A DNA stretch of 64,000 nucleotides from the NCBI RefSeq assembly GCF_007988885.1, contig NZ_BJUZ01000002.1, positions 434,001 through 498,000 of the forward strand, read 5' to 3'. The notes below the pieces were generated by a model that saw nothing but the letters and a program-made list of their open reading frames with translations, was not told the origin of the DNA and made no database searches. This DNA is from Gluconobacter wancherniae NBRC 103581 (GTDB lineage: Bacteria; Pseudomonadota; Alphaproteobacteria; Acetobacterales; Acetobacteraceae). Below, piece after piece: positions 53,328-61,789 of this stretch; position 1 is the first letter of the stretch, and each line of letters begins with the position of its first letter. The position numbers were made by a program, and so were the translations under genes.

Positions 53328-55670
53328 ATGCGCGCTTCATGGTTCCTGAGCACCGCGATTGTCGGCACTCTTTTTTCAACAATGGCTTTCGCAGCCGGAA
53401 CCCCGGAAGGGCGCCGGACACATAACGCGCTACCTTCGCACAAATCTGCTAAAAAAGTCGTCTCACGCAGCGAGACCATCCGCGTTGCCGGAGCCACGAT
53501 CGGCGGTGGTCTGATGACCAAGCAGAACGGTACCCGTGCACGGAGCGAAATTACGCAGGCTTTCATAGCCAAGCAGGCCCCAACGCCAAACGTTTTCCGT
53601 CTCTTGAGTTCTCTGCCAGGGGCGAATGTGGCCAGCGCGGACCCGTTCGGCATGGTGAGCGGCAATATGACGATCCGGGGCATGAACAGCGATCAGATCG
53701 GTTTCACGGTCGAGGGGGCTCCGCTTAACGACATCGGCTCGTACATGGCGTTCCCCACAGAGTGGGTGGATTCCGAAAATCTCAGTCAGGTGACGATGCA
53801 GCAGGGATCGGCCAATCTGGATTCCCCGGTCATCGGTGCCTCTGGTGGCATCGTGACGATGAATCTGATGGACCCGTCAGAGAAGATGGGTGGCACGATT
53901 GCCGGATCCTATGGCTCCTATCATACCCATCGTGAATACGCGCGTCTGGAAACTGGCCTGATCGGCAATACCGGAATGCGGGCATTCGTTGCATGGTCTC
54001 ATCTTGAGGAGCCGCATTTCCGTGGCCGTGGAGACGATCACAAACAGCACGTCGACGCGAAGCTCGTGAAGGACTGGCATAACGGCAGCCGGAGCAGCGT
54101 GTCCGTCAGCTTCGATGATTCGATGAAGGTGGCGTATCTTTCACCGTCGCTCTCCACCTGGCAGCAGTATGGACGCAAAGCGAATTATTCTGAGGATTTC
54201 TCCCCGACTGATACGCGCTACTGGAAGCTTCATCAGAGCCCGTATCGTGTACTGATTCTGAGTGCGCCTCAGCACATCGTGGTCAACCGGCATCTGGGTT
54301 TCGATTTCACGCCATATTTCTACTGGAATGCGGGCACGATCGCGTCTGCATCCCTTATGTCTGAAAACTCGGTCTATTCCGGAACGCAACGCTATAGCAT
54401 TGACCTGAACGGGAACGGCACCACGACCGACAAGGTCATGATGTACACGCCTTTCACCACTCCCTACGTCTACCGGCCCGGGCTGGTCTCGAAGGTTCAT
54501 TATACCATCGGGCATCATGATTTCGTCTTCGGGTACTGGTTCGACTGGTCGCGCCAGCGTATGATCAATCCATACAGCGCTGTGGGTGAAAACGGTGGGC
54601 CTGCCAACGTTTGGGGCTTCCTCAATAACGTCAAGCTTTCGGACGGGACGCGTCTGGCGAGCTATGACAACCTGACCATCACACGCGTCAATTCGCTGTT
54701 TTTTGGCGACACGTTCAATGCCTTCAACAACCGCCTGCGTGTCGAGGCTGGTGTGAAGGAATCCATGGTCAGCCGTATCGGCTACAACTACCTGCCGGGT
54801 TCAAATTACCGGACAGGGATGAACGCAGCCGTTACGACACCAAACCTTGGTGCGCGTTACCGCTTCAATGACCAGCATCAGATTTTTGCGGACGTGGCGA
54901 CGAACTTCCGTACACCCACACTGAATGCACTTTACGACACATACAGTGCGACGACCGGCAAGGCGACCACACTGGCAAACACGCAGCAGAAGACCGAATA
55001 TTCGATCTCGGAAGAACTGGGTTATCGCTATACAGGCGATGTTTTCAGTGGCTCTGTTACGTTCTTCAACTACAATTTTACGAACCGTCAGGTTGCGACG
55101 CAGGTCGTGGTGAACAACGCGCAGATTACCCAGAACATCAACGCTGGTGGTCAGACATCACGTGGCGTGGATATCGAGTTCGGAACGCGCCCCTGGCACA
55201 ATCTGCGGCCTTATGTTTCCGCAGAATATCTTCATGCCACCATCGACAACAACTACAAGGTCGGCAACGATGCTCTGCCAACGGCTGGCAAGATTGCGGT
55301 GCGTAGCCCGGAATTTCAGGCCGCTGTCGGGCTTGATTATGATGACGGGACGTATTTTGCTGGCTTCAACGTGAAATACGTTGGCCGCCAGTTCTCGACG
55401 TTCATGAATGATCAGGCGATGCCGGGTTATGTGAATGCAGACATGAATTTCGGCTATCGTGCTCCGCGCATCCTGCACACAAGACCGGAAATCAGGCTTA
55501 ATCTGATGAATGTTGGCGATAATAAATATCTTTCCGGACCGGCTGGCATCGCTGCGTCTTCCCGTGCCACGAAGGGCGTGTACGGTACGACGATCGCGGC
55601 GCAGGGAACGCCGACCTACTATGTGGCCGGAGGCTTTGCCGCTCTCCTGACCGCTAAAGTAGATTTCTGA
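53328..55670 (+). CDS. TonB-dependent outer-membrane receptor (purine-associated)
   Basis: A 780-residue receptor. Signal peptide ASWFLSTAIVGTLFSTMAFA|A is followed by a TonB-box-like ETIRV, a plug domain (PNVFRLLSSLPGANV, MTIRGMNSDQIGFTVEGAPLND), then a beta barrel ending in the terminal aromatic residue (TAKVDF). These receptors import scarce, bulky ligands with energy from TonB-ExbBD. Most known ones take siderophores, cobalamin or glycans; here the downstream permease, nucleoside hydrolase and adenine deaminase point to a purine nucleoside or related ligand. The frame is open 9 codons earlier, but this ATG gives a normal signal peptide and has GAGAG upstream. The permease gene starts 3 nt after the stop. 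Confidence 0.9.
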   Translation: MRASWFLSTAIVGTLFSTMAFAAGTPEGRRTHNALPSHKSAKKVVSRSETIRVAGATIGGGLMTKQNGTRARSEITQAFIAKQAPTPNVFRLLSSLPGANVASADPFGMVSGNMTIRGMNSDQIGFTVEGAPLNDIGSYMAFPTEWVDSENLSQVTMQQGSANLDSPVIGASGGIVTMNLMDPSEKMGGTIAGSYGSYHTHREYARLETGLIGNTGMRAFVAWSHLEEPHFRGRGDDHKQHVDAKLVKDWHNGSRSSVSVSFDDSMKVAYLSPSLSTWQQYGRKANYSEDFSPTDTRYWKLHQSPYRVLILSAPQHIVVNRHLGFDFTPYFYWNAGTIASASLMSENSVYSGTQRYSIDLNGNGTTTDKVMMYTPFTTPYVYRPGLVSKVHYTIGHHDFVFGYWFDWSRQRMINPYSAVGENGGPANVWGFLNNVKLSDGTRLASYDNLTITRVNSLFFGDTFNAFNNRLRVEAGVKESMVSRIGYNYLPGSNYRTGMNAAVTTPNLGARYRFNDQHQIFADVATNFRTPTLNALYDTYSATTGKATTLANTQQKTEYSISEELGYRYTGDVFSGSVTFFNYNFTNRQVATQVVVNNAQITQNINAGGQTSRGVDIEFGTRPWHNLRPYVSAEYLHATIDNNYKVGNDALPTAGKIAVRSPEFQAAVGLDYDDGTYFAGFNVKYVGRQFSTFMNDQAMPGYVNADMNFGYRAPRILHTRPEIRLNLMNVGDNKYLSGPAGIAASSRATKGVYGTTIAAQGTPTYYVAGGFAALLTAKVDF

Positions 55671-55673
55671 GTC

Positions 55674-57023
55674 ATGCTGGCAGCCCGCCTTGAGCGCTTC
55701 TTCGGCCTGAAGGCCAGCGGCACGACCGTCAGTCGTGAGATCATTGCCGGGCTGACGACATTCGCTGCCATGGTTTACTGCGTTGCCGTCAATCCGATGG
55801 TGATGCAGGAAGCAGGTATGGACCGCGCCAGCGTGCTGAGTGCGACATGCCTGATTGCCATTTTTGGTACGGTGACGATGGGCCTTGTGGCCAACCTGCC
55901 GCTGGGCCTCGCACCGGCAATGGGGTCTAACGTCGTCTTCGCGGTGGTCCTGGTCAAACAGATGGGCATTCCGTGGCCCGCCGCACTCACTCTGGTGTCT
56001 TTGACCGGGGTGTTGTTTCTGCTCATGACGCTGACGAAGCTGCGGGAGCGGCTGGCACATGAAATACCGGACACGCTGAGGATAGGCATTCAGGTGGCGG
56101 TGGGGCTTGTGATCATGTTTATCGGGATGCGGAATTCCGGTTTCATCGTCCGCAGTCCTTCAACACTCATTACAATGGGGCCTATCGGAAGCCCTGCCGT
56201 TATCATGACTCTTGTGGGCTTCATTATTACTCCGGTGCTGGTGGCGCGTCGAATACCGGGGGCGCTGATCCTGTCGATCATTACCCTGACGGTTGTTGGC
56301 CTGTTCCTGCCTGACGGCAAGGGCGGCACGATTACCCACATGCCACAGCATGTGTTTGCCATGCCGATCTGGCCTACGCAGACAGCCTTTCACCTCGATC
56401 CGCTCTATTTGCTCCAGCACATTTTCTATGTGCTTCCGATGCTCTTTTTCTTCCTGTGCACAGAACTGTTCGGGACGCTTGCCAATCTGCTCGGCGTCGT
56501 GACAGCAGCGGGCATGACGTCGAAAGATGGTCGTATTCCCCGCGCGACGGAGGCATTTGCTGCCGATGCCGTCAGTACGATCGTCGGGCCTTTGCTCGGG
56601 ACGGCGGTTGTTACGGTCTATTCGGAATCTGTTACGGGTGTGCAGGCGGGTGGGCGCACCGGGCTGACTGCTCTGGTTATTGCTGCTGGTTTTTGTACGT
56701 CCCTGTTTCTGTGGCCGCTCTTCATGATCATTCCGCCGCAGGCTACGGCACCGTCGTTGTTGATGGTCGGGATGCTGATGTTTCAGGGCGTGCGCAGGCT
56801 GGATCTTTCGGATCTGACGGTCAGTACGCCTGCGGTCCTGACGTTCATCATTGCCCTTATGACCGGAAACCTCATCAACGGCATGGCCATCGGAACATTT
56901 TCCTATGTGGCGATGGCGCTTTTTACAGGGCGTGGCCGCTCTGTCTCTCCCGTTATCTGGGGTTTGTGCTGCATTTTCATCGCGTTTTTCGTGGTGTCTG
57001 CAAACCTGCACAACCATCACTGA
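55674..57023 (+). CDS. NCS2-family purine base permease (AzgA-like)
   Basis: A 449-residue inner-membrane permease of the AzgA branch (adenine, hypoxanthine, guanine, xanthine uptake). The opening REIIAGLTTFAAMVYCVAVNP, LGLAPAMGSNVVFA in helix 3, and the re-entrant motif VTVYSESVTGVQAGGRTGLTALV near helix 10 are the family hallmarks. It imports the free base released in the periplasm, probably with protons. It lies 3 nt after the TonB receptor gene and 14 nt before the nucleoside hydrolase gene, so it is surely co-transcribed with both. Confidence 0.93.
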   Translation: MLAARLERFFGLKASGTTVSREIIAGLTTFAAMVYCVAVNPMVMQEAGMDRASVLSATCLIAIFGTVTMGLVANLPLGLAPAMGSNVVFAVVLVKQMGIPWPAALTLVSLTGVLFLLMTLTKLRERLAHEIPDTLRIGIQVAVGLVIMFIGMRNSGFIVRSPSTLITMGPIGSPAVIMTLVGFIITPVLVARRIPGALILSIITLTVVGLFLPDGKGGTITHMPQHVFAMPIWPTQTAFHLDPLYLLQHIFYVLPMLFFFLCTELFGTLANLLGVVTAAGMTSKDGRIPRATEAFAADAVSTIVGPLLGTAVVTVYSESVTGVQAGGRTGLTALVIAAGFCTSLFLWPLFMIIPPQATAPSLLMVGMLMFQGVRRLDLSDLTVSTPAVLTFIIALMTGNLINGMAIGTFSYVAMALFTGRGRSVSPVIWGLCCIFIAFFVVSANLHNHH

Positions 57024-57037
57024 CAAGAAGTCCCGAT

Positions 57038-58108
57038 ATGATTAGAATTTTCCGCCGTGCTGCCCTTCTGCTCGGTATTGCCCTTACTGGTGTCAGCGGG
57101 GCACATGCCCAGAAAACTCCGGACTACATCATTGCGGATAATGATTTCTTTGGGCCGGGCGGGACCAATATCCAGTCTGTCATTCCGCTTCTGGGAATGC
57201 CCGGTGTCAATCTGCTCGGTTTTACGGTTGTTGTCGGGGATGGATGGGAGAACGCTTCGGTTGCGCATCTTTCGCGCTTTCTGGACCTCGCACATGTCCC
57301 TGTGAGTCTTCCGGTAGTCCCGGGTGCGACACAGCCGCTCGTCAATTCCCGCGCGCGCTTGCTCGCCTGGGAAAAAGCGAATGGGAAAATGCCCTGGAAA
57401 GGCGCCTGGCGCGGAGATGCTCCGGATTTCCAGCCTCCTGTACCGCCCCTCAAAGAAGGTGAGACGCATCGTCAGCCTTCCGCCGAAACGGCGGCGTTGT
57501 TCATGATCCGGCAGGTCCACGCTCATCCCCATCAGGTGACGATCCTTGCAGCCGGGCCACTCACGAATATTGCTCTGGCAACACGGCTCGACCCGGAGTT
57601 TGCCTCGCTCTGCAAGCGTCTTGTGTTCATGGGAGCCATCGTGGATGGCAACATGGGGCAGGTTACCCTGAGCGCGGATTACTACACAGATTTCAACCTG
57701 ATGTTTGATCCGGAATCCGCAAGTATCGCTTTGACTGCGCCGTTCCCGCAGATCATTTCCGTGGGAACAGTTGCCAACCCCATCCGGATGACTGCCGAGA
57801 TCCGTGATCGTGCTGCGCGCTCTAATGGCCCGGTCGGGAATTACCTGCGGACCTACTTCCGCCCGCAGCCGATGTGGGACGAGCTTGCCGCAGCCATTGC
57901 GGTTGATCCGAGCCTTATTACCAGCAAGGTGACGGCTTATATGGATGTGGATCTCTCCCATGGCCCGAACTACGGTTATGCCCATGTCTGGCCGGAGAGC
58001 ACGCGTCCGCATGTGGGCGAGCGTCAGGTCGAAATCGTCACTGGTGTCGATCAGGGCCGCTTCATTGATCTTTTTGTAAATGCCGCAAACCATGTGAGCC
58101 AGCCATGA
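57038..58108 (+). CDS. Exported nucleoside hydrolase-like protein
   Basis: About 356 residues. A signal peptide (RAALLLGIALTGVSGAHA|Q) sends it to the periplasm, unusual for this mostly cytoplasmic family. It should split nucleosides into base and ribose. The calcium/ribose-binding start differs from the classic DTDPGxDD: here it is IIADNDFFGPGGTN (Asp34, Asp36), like the DNDW-type group I recall from fungi. TILAAGPLTNIALA and DFNLMFDPESA retain the rest of the ribose-binding site. The frame is open far upstream inside the permease gene, but this ATG has AGAAG before it and follows the permease stop by 14 nt. Its stop overlaps the adenine deaminase ATG. Confidence 0.87.
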   Translation: MIRIFRRAALLLGIALTGVSGAHAQKTPDYIIADNDFFGPGGTNIQSVIPLLGMPGVNLLGFTVVVGDGWENASVAHLSRFLDLAHVPVSLPVVPGATQPLVNSRARLLAWEKANGKMPWKGAWRGDAPDFQPPVPPLKEGETHRQPSAETAALFMIRQVHAHPHQVTILAAGPLTNIALATRLDPEFASLCKRLVFMGAIVDGNMGQVTLSADYYTDFNLMFDPESASIALTAPFPQIISVGTVANPIRMTAEIRDRAARSNGPVGNYLRTYFRPQPMWDELAAAIAVDPSLITSKVTAYMDVDLSHGPNYGYAHVWPESTRPHVGERQVEIVTGVDQGRFIDLFVNAANHVSQP

Positions 58109-59874
58109 CCAGTATCAGCCTTGATCTGAACGACGCCGCCCTCCGTGACAGGGCTGTTCATGCAGCGTGTGGCCGCGCGCCATTCGATGTGCTGCTGCGT
58201 GGCGGGCGTGTCGCGGACATGGCGACAGGTGAAATCCGCGAGGCCGATATCGGTCTGGTGGGGCCGCTGATTGCGAGCGTTCATGAACGCGCAAGCCGCT
58301 CCGATGCACTTGAAATTGTGGAGCTTGATGGCGCGATTGTCTCTCCGGGCCTGATCGATACTCACCTGCACATCGAAAGCTCGATGATCACACCGCGTTC
58401 CTACGCAGGCGTTGTGGTGCCACAGGGCACGACCACGATCTGCTGGGACCCGCATGAAGTGGGGAATGTCGGTGGGCTTTCAGCCGTGCGCTGGGCGATC
58501 GATGCCGCGCGTGATCTGCCGCTGCGTATTCTCGTCGAGGCACCGTCCTGTGTGCCGTCTGCGCCGGGGCTGGAACGTGCGGGTGCGGTGTTTGACCCGG
58601 CTGCCATGGCTGAAATGCTCTCCTGGCCAGAGGTCATTGGTGTGGCCGAAGTCATGGACATGCGCGGCGTGACGACCCGAAGCCCCAAGATGCGCGGTAT
58701 CGTGCAGGCGGGTCTTGAAAGCGGGAAGCTGGTTTGTGGTCATGCGCGCAGCCTCGAAGGGCAGGGTCTTCAGGGCTTTGTGGCGGCGGGTGTTGAGTCA
58801 GACCACGAACTGACGAACCGTTTCGACATTCTGGAAAAACTGCGCGCAGGCATGACGCTCGAGCTGCGGGTTTCACATGAAATGGTCCTGCCCGAAGCCG
58901 TAGCCGCGTTTGAGGAAATCGGTTGCGTGCCTCAGACGGTGACGTTGTGCACGGATGACATTTTTCCCGATGATCTCGTGGCACGTGGCGGCATCGTACA
59001 CATGCTCCGTTGTCTCGTGAAGCTGGGCATGAACCCGGTTTCGGCCCTGCGATGCGGGACGCTGAATGCTGCCATGCGTCTTGGACGCCGGGATCTGGGA
59101 CTGGTTGCGCCGGGCCGACGGGCTGATCTCGTCGTGTTCAAGGACCTCGCTGATTTTGCAGTGACGGAAGTGTTTACATCCGGTCAGCACGTGGCGTCGA
59201 ACGGCACAATGCGTGTTGAAATGCGTCCTGACACGGGTGTGGCACCGACCCATACGATGAACCTGAAGCCAGTTTCGGCGTCTGACTTCCATATCCCGGC
59301 TCAGGGCACTCATGCCCGGATTTACACGGTGCATACGCCGCGCTCCACGCATTGGGCCGAACGTGATGTTGAGGTTCGTGACGGAAAGATCGTTCTTCCC
59401 AAGGACACTGCTCTGATGACGGTTTTCAATCGTTATGGCGAGACGTCAAAGCCGGGGCAGGGCGTTCTGGAGGGGTGGGGTGAATGGTCTGGCGCGATTG
59501 CCACCACGATCCTTCATGACAGCCACAATCTGGCGGTCTTTGGGTATGATCCGGATGATATGGCTGCTGCGGCCAATGCGTTGATCGCCTGTGGTGGCGG
59601 CATGGCTGTCGCGAAGGATGGGAAAGTCGTGGCGATGCTCGATCTTCCGGTCTGTGGCCTGCTTTCAACCGCAGAGCCCGAAGATGTGGCGGTCCTGTTC
59701 CAGAAAGTCCGCGATGCGGCGGCAGATGTTTCAACATGGGAAGGCCTGCCCGTTATGATCAAGCTGATCATCGGAGCATCGCTTGCCTGTAATCCGGGAC
59801 CTCATGTAACGGATCTGGGCATTACCGATGGTATGACCGGACGCATCGTTACGGATATGGTTATCCCGGCGTGA
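58105..59874 (+). CDS. ade: Adenine deaminase
   Basis: A 589-residue amidohydrolase that converts adenine to hypoxanthine and ammonia in the cytoplasm. The metal-binding motifs are LIDTHLHIESSM (residues 83-94), WDPHEVGNVGG, GHARSLEG and LCTDDIFPDDL; the C-terminal domain with GGGMAVAKDG is complete and the length is typical of Ade. Its product feeds the nearby xanthine dehydrogenase. The ATG overlaps the nucleoside hydrolase stop (ATGA) and its stop overlaps the next gene (GTGA), so translation is coupled. Confidence 0.95.
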   Translation: MTSISLDLNDAALRDRAVHAACGRAPFDVLLRGGRVADMATGEIREADIGLVGPLIASVHERASRSDALEIVELDGAIVSPGLIDTHLHIESSMITPRSYAGVVVPQGTTTICWDPHEVGNVGGLSAVRWAIDAARDLPLRILVEAPSCVPSAPGLERAGAVFDPAAMAEMLSWPEVIGVAEVMDMRGVTTRSPKMRGIVQAGLESGKLVCGHARSLEGQGLQGFVAAGVESDHELTNRFDILEKLRAGMTLELRVSHEMVLPEAVAAFEEIGCVPQTVTLCTDDIFPDDLVARGGIVHMLRCLVKLGMNPVSALRCGTLNAAMRLGRRDLGLVAPGRRADLVVFKDLADFAVTEVFTSGQHVASNGTMRVEMRPDTGVAPTHTMNLKPVSASDFHIPAQGTHARIYTVHTPRSTHWAERDVEVRDGKIVLPKDTALMTVFNRYGETSKPGQGVLEGWGEWSGAIATTILHDSHNLAVFGYDPDDMAAAANALIACGGGMAVAKDGKVVAMLDLPVCGLLSTAEPEDVAVLFQKVRDAAADVSTWEGLPVMIKLIIGASLACNPGPHVTDLGITDGMTGRIVTDMVIPA

Positions 59875-61133
59875 CAGCATTTCCCTATGACCTGAAAGCG
59901 ATGCGACGGTCTTTGCATCGCTTTCCCGAACCTGCGTTTCTTGAGTATCGCACTGCGTCTGTTGTGGCTGCTCGCCTTGTTGAGCTTGGTTTTGACGTTC
60001 GCGTTGGACCGGAGATCATGGCAATGGAAAATGTTCAGGCATTGCCGTCCGCAGAGGCAGTTCTGGCCGCTCAGGAGGCGGCGCGTCTCGCTGGCGCGGA
60101 TGAGAACTGGATGGCCCGGATGCCGGGCGGACAGACGGCGGTCTGTGGGGAAATGCGCCGCGGAGACGGCCCCGTGCTGGCTCTGCGTTTTGACATGGAT
60201 GCGTTGCCGGTTCTGGAAAGTGAGTCTGAGAGCCATCTGCCCGCAGCGGAGCGCTTTTCCTCCGAACGTACAGGCTTCATGCATGCTTGCGGGCATGATG
60301 GTCATACGGCGATTGGGCTTGCAGTGGCGCAGAAACTGTCGCACCCAACTGCGGCTTGGACAGGAACGCTACGTCTTATTTTTCAGCCTGCGGAAGAAGG
60401 CGGGCGAGGGGCCCAGCCGATCGTTTCTGCAGGGTTGCTGGACGATGTAGATACTTTTCTGGCGCTGCATCTCGGGTGTCAGCTTCCGAGCGGCCGTGTT
60501 GCATTGATGGCCGATGGTTTTTTCTGGTCCGAGAAATGGAGTGTCCGCTTTTCCGGTCGTGCTGCGCATGCTGCGATGATGCCGGAGGAAGGGCGAAATG
60601 CGTTGCTCGCCGCTGCGACTGCGGCGCTGGGGGTTCATGCGCTCCCTCGGGATGGGCAGGCTGATACACGTGTGAATGTGGGCGTTTTGTCCGCAGGGCG
60701 TGCGCGCAATGTCATTGCCGATGAAGCGCTTCTGGAACTGGAACTCCGTGCGGCGACCCAAGATGCGTTGAGCCGTCTCGTCGATGCGGCGCGGCGCGTT
60801 TTGCAGGGTGCGGCCTTGATGCAGGGTGCAGAGGTCGAGATTGCGTGTCAGGGGAAGTCGGTGAGCGCGACGTCTGATGTTGCGGTTTGTGAAAGGCTGG
60901 AGCGTGCGGCGCGCGCAGTTGGGCTGGAGGATATTGTCCCGAACTGGCCGATTGGCGGTGGCGATGATGCGACCTTCATGATGCGTCGTGTTCAGGAAAA
61001 GGGTGGCAAGGCAGGTTACTGCCTGATGGGTGCGGATCTGACAGCGCCACACCACGCGGGTAATTTTGACTTCGATGAAGACGCCCTCGAACACGCAGTG
61101 CGCCTTATGACATCGTTCGCGGAACAGGCATGA
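59871..61133 (+). CDS. M20D-family amidohydrolase (AbgA/HipO-like)
   Basis: A 420-residue dinuclear metallohydrolase. The metal site is FMHACGHDGHTAIGLA (residues 136-151), with FQPAEEGGRGAQ supplying the next ligand and catalytic Glu, and HHAGNFDFDE near the end supplying the last. Relatives cleave amide bonds in p-aminobenzoyl-glutamate, hippurate or N-acyl amino acids. The N-terminal insertion with MENVQALPS fits the AbgA-like group. Its role in a purine operon is not clear; it might hydrolyse a conjugated purine or a folate/pterin-like compound. It starts with GTG overlapping the ade stop. Confidence 0.87.
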   Translation: MTAFPYDLKAMRRSLHRFPEPAFLEYRTASVVAARLVELGFDVRVGPEIMAMENVQALPSAEAVLAAQEAARLAGADENWMARMPGGQTAVCGEMRRGDGPVLALRFDMDALPVLESESESHLPAAERFSSERTGFMHACGHDGHTAIGLAVAQKLSHPTAAWTGTLRLIFQPAEEGGRGAQPIVSAGLLDDVDTFLALHLGCQLPSGRVALMADGFFWSEKWSVRFSGRAAHAAMMPEEGRNALLAAATAALGVHALPRDGQADTRVNVGVLSAGRARNVIADEALLELELRAATQDALSRLVDAARRVLQGAALMQGAEVEIACQGKSVSATSDVAVCERLERAARAVGLEDIVPNWPIGGGDDATFMMRRVQEKGGKAGYCLMGADLTAPHHAGNFDFDEDALEHAVRLMTSFAEQA

Positions 61134-61783
61134 CAACGACATTTTGGCAGGAGTTCGCACCTGACGCTGAACTCTCTGCACCATACACGGACCGGTACCG
61201 TGTGAAGGTTGGCGCGCGCTCGCTTGATTTGCCGTTGCGCGCGCTGCCTGACGGAAAGCACGCAGTGTCATCGCTGCTGGTCAACCACGCGTCTTTTGGC
61301 GTGTTGGATGCGATCGTGGAGGATATGTCCCGAATTGCGCTGGAGTTTGCTCCCGAGGTGATTGTGGGCGTTCCCACTCTCGGACTGACACTTGCGCCGG
61401 GTGTTGCGCGGGCTTGTGGTCATGCCCGCTATGTGCCGCTGAGCACATCGCGTAAGTTCTGGTATCGTGACGATGTCTCAGTGCCCCTGACGTCCATCAC
61501 CAGTCCGGGAAATGCGAAATCCTTGTATCTGGACCCGAATTTGTTGCCTCTGCTTCAGGAAAAGCGGGTCCTGTTGGTGGATGATGTTGTCAGCACCGGA
61601 ACGTCACTGGCCGCGACGATAGCACTTCTGGGCATGATGAAAATCGAGCCTGTGGGCGTTGTCTGCGCCATGACGCAGACCAATCGGTGGCGCGATCGGG
61701 TATCCGTGCCAGTGTCGGGGAGTTTTTCTTCTCCGCTATTTGTCAGAGACGCGGGGCAGTGGGTGCCTGATTTTACCTGTTGA
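61130..61783 (+). CDS. Type I phosphoribosyltransferase-like protein
   Basis: A 217-residue protein with the PRPP-binding motif RVLLVDDVVSTGTS (residues 146-159) and a flexible-loop region typical of purine phosphoribosyltransferases; VPTLGLTLAPGVARACG precedes it. It could turn a purine base into its nucleotide using PRPP, completing a salvage route, though the sequence is not close to E. coli Apt, Hpt or Gpt and could be another PRTase-fold protein. The ATG overlaps the preceding stop (ATGA), making it the last gene of the run. It is convergent with the sensor kinase, with only 6 nt between stops. Confidence 0.85.
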   Translation: MTTTFWQEFAPDAELSAPYTDRYRVKVGARSLDLPLRALPDGKHAVSSLLVNHASFGVLDAIVEDMSRIALEFAPEVIVGVPTLGLTLAPGVARACGHARYVPLSTSRKFWYRDDVSVPLTSITSPGNAKSLYLDPNLLPLLQEKRVLLVDDVVSTGTSLAATIALLGMMKIEPVGVVCAMTQTNRWRDRVSVPVSGSFSSPLFVRDAGQWVPDFTC

Positions 61784-61789
61784 ACAGGT

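Noticed and set aside
56456-57037. Long upstream extension of the nucleoside hydrolase frame inside the permease gene
   Set aside because: It overlaps a well-supported permease in another frame, and a normal start with ribosome site and signal peptide lies at 57038.
61775-61789. Perfect palindrome ACCTGTTGAACAGGT at the stop of the phosphoribosyltransferase gene
   Set aside because: It overlaps coding sequence and lacks a T-tract, and its one-base centre gives a poor hairpin; likely chance or a weak convergent terminator.
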